Of a stretch of 64,000 nt of DNA, positions 62,842 to 64,000 are shown piece after piece (position 1 is the stretch's first letter; the number at the start of each line of letters is the position of its first letter). Below the pieces are notes generated by a model that saw nothing but the letters and a program-made list of their open reading frames with translations, did no database searches and was not told where the DNA came from. A program made the position numbers and the translations under genes. Location: positions 1,860,001 through 1,924,000 of the forward strand of contig JAWKTI010000001.1 in assembly GCA_041399155.1 (NCBI GenBank), written 5' to 3'. The DNA comes from Zavarzinella sp. (lineage in GTDB: Bacteria; Planctomycetota; Planctomycetia; Gemmatales; Gemmataceae).

Positions 62842-63707
62842 ATGATGCGATTGAAGCTATTCTGCTTTATGGTGTGCGGCCTGATGCCGCTTGCAATGAC
62901 GGTCGCTCAGGAAAAGCGATCGACAACAATCAAAATCTGATTCCCAAACAGCCAACAGAAACAGAATTAACGATTGAAGGAAAAAAAGTGGAGCCACCAG
63001 ACAGCGTGAAGGATGGACAGCGGCTCATCGAAACTCCCCCACTCGAGCTGGGGAAGACCTACGCATACAAAGTCTCTGTGGTGATCATTCCCAACAACTA
63101 CACCAAAATCTTTCGCAACCGCGAAATCACATTCAAAGCAGGCGAAAATGTTACTTTGGATATGACCAAAGAAGACAAAGCCACAGACAAAATCGAAGTG
63201 CGCTGGGTGCCCACACCAGACGATATTGTGGATAAGATGTGCGAGCTCGGCAAAATCCAGAAAACTGATGTCGTCTACGACTTCGGTTGTGGGGATGCAG
63301 TGATGCTGATCCGTCCCATCAAAACGGGCAAAGCAGACAAAGGGGTGGGCATTGACATCGATCCCAAGATGGTAGCGATTGCTAAAGAAAAGGTGAAGGA
63401 AGCCGATTTAGAAAAGAAGATCATCATTAAGCAAGGTGATATCCTTGATGTGAAACCACAGGATTGTGCGGATGCAACCTTAGTTCTGCTTTATATTGGT
63501 GATGATCTGGGTGCACGCCTGGGACCGGTGCTGCAAAAATCATTAAAGCCAGGTGCACGCATCGTTTCGCACCGCTTTACGCTGGGTGACTGGAAACCAG
63601 AAAAGACAATTGAAGTGATAGGTGTCGATGGCGACAGTTACACGTTGCATTTATGGACAATTCCGGATCCAAAAAAGAAAACCGAACCGAAAAAATCGGG
63701 AAAGTAA
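62842..63707 (+). CDS. Signal-peptide protein with TIGR03000-like and methyltransferase domains, frameshifted
   Basis: ATG 62842 follows AGGAGA by seven bases and encodes a signal peptide (MMRLKLFCFMVCGLMPLAMT) ending VAQEK; the frame then closes. The body continues in the next frame from IDNNQNLIPKQPTETELTIEG; adding one A to the run at 62912-62915 joins them (span 3n+2 bases, 288 residues repaired). After a short repeat-type domain resembling planctomycete TIGR03000 (ELTIEGKKV, TPPLELGKTYAYKV), a methyltransferase core follows: DVVYDFGCGDAVMLI, GVGIDIDPKMVAIAKEKV and DATLVLLYIGDDLG. A secreted SAM enzyme is odd because SAM is cytoplasmic; the domain may be non-catalytic or reside in the periplasmic-like paryphoplasm. 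Confidence 0.85.
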
Positions 63708-63713
63708 GCCTGC

Positions 63714-64000
63714 TTAAAACTCGATTGTTCGAAGATTTCTAATGCCTGCCCTCATCGGAATCCACGTTGCCAGGATCGTTGCAATCAACCCGACAGGCAT
63801 GCCAGCAAATGCCCACCATGGCAGGGGGTTATTGCCTGCTGTAACACTTTCCCGTGTTACGGACATGTGGTAAGGCCCACAGGTTATCGCAACGATGAAA
63901 ATAAGATAGCCCAGCGAAATCAGCATGTTGATGGTGCCACCAAAACCAAGAACGATCCGTGATGGGTCTGTTTCGCGGAAGCTGGGTAACAACGCACTGA
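63714..64000 (-). CDS. Membrane protein, C-terminal part, probably ABC-2 permease (cut by window)
   Basis: The frame is open to base 64000, so only about 95 C-terminal residues are visible. One membrane helix is FGGTINMLISLGYLIFIVAI and a second is WWAFAGMPVGLIATILATWI; LPSFRETDPSRIVLGFGG precedes them. This arrangement is common at the end of planctomycete ABC-2-type exporter permeases, but too little is seen to be sure. Convergent with the methyltransferase gene, six bases apart. Confidence 0.55.
   Translation of the reverse strand, partial: SALLPSFRETDPSRIVLGFGGTINMLISLGYLIFIVAITCGPYHMSVTRESVTAGNNPLPWWAFAGMPVGLIATILATWIPMRAGIRNLRTIEF

Overview
The window looks like chromosomal DNA of a planctomycete, most probably of the Gemmataceae/Gemmatales type. 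This rests on the gene families present: a DUF1559 prepilin-like protein, a PSCyt/DUF1549-DUF1553 protein paired with a DUF1501 protein, a Cys-rich YTV-repeat wall protein, a VIT-vWA protein, several PQQ-propeller proteins, a DUF6263 protein, a Ser/Thr kinase and ThuA. Base composition is moderate, slightly AT-rich. The species cannot be named from the sequence.

Layout. 1-3.3 kb is a phosphonate-degradation locus: a divergent DUF5690 membrane protein, then a PhnZ-like HD oxygenase, a TIGR03364-type FAD oxidoreductase and phosphonoacetaldehyde hydrolase. 3.3-8.7 kb has an unknown gene, an SMP-30-like lactonase, a hybrid histidine kinase with an ethylene-receptor-type sensor, and purF. 8.8-12.4 kb has an unknown gene, a Ser/Thr kinase and an EamA transporter, followed by a perfect 16-bp parS-like site (12426-12441). 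12.6-16 kb has a secreted DUF6263 protein, tRNA-Arg and tRNA-Ser, and an ArsR regulator divergent from an FeS-type photolyase. 16.1-18.6 kb is a complete IS66-type element (12-bp inverted repeats, 8-bp target duplication) sitting in the lipoprotein gene that partners the DUF1559 gene. 19-31.9 kb is mostly housekeeping and enzyme genes on the minus strand. 32.5-39.9 kb is a planctomycete degradative block (DUF1549, DUF1501, ThuA, FAH, PQQ). 40-43.3 kb is an esterase/AtuA/AtuA-like/enoyl-CoA hydratase operon. 43.3-55.5 kb is mainly minus strand: ATP-grasp, MFS-spermidine synthase, PIG-L deacetylase, a three-gene ABC exporter operon, then apt, a methyltransferase and a cysteine desulfurase. 56-64 kb has the YTV protein, a glycosyltransferase, a PQQ protein, an ECF sigma factor with an isochorismatase-like hydrolase, and a secreted TIGR03000-like methyltransferase.

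Data quality matters here. Six well-conserved or clearly continuous genes are interrupted by seven single-base indels, and a small eighth candidate is visible: purF, the photolyase (twice, compensating), DUF1501, AtuA, the ABC-operon protein and the secreted methyltransferase. Several lie in short homopolymer runs. Sequencing or assembly error is the simplest explanation, so these are listed as frameshifted CDS over their full span rather than as true pseudogenes.

The most interesting items are the ethylene-receptor-like kinase, the parS-like site, the dated-looking IS66 insertion, the phosphonate locus with its DUF5690 partner, an inverted repeat AAGTGAA-N6-TTCACTT shared by two distant promoter regions, and a strongly repeated octamer CCCACCTG.
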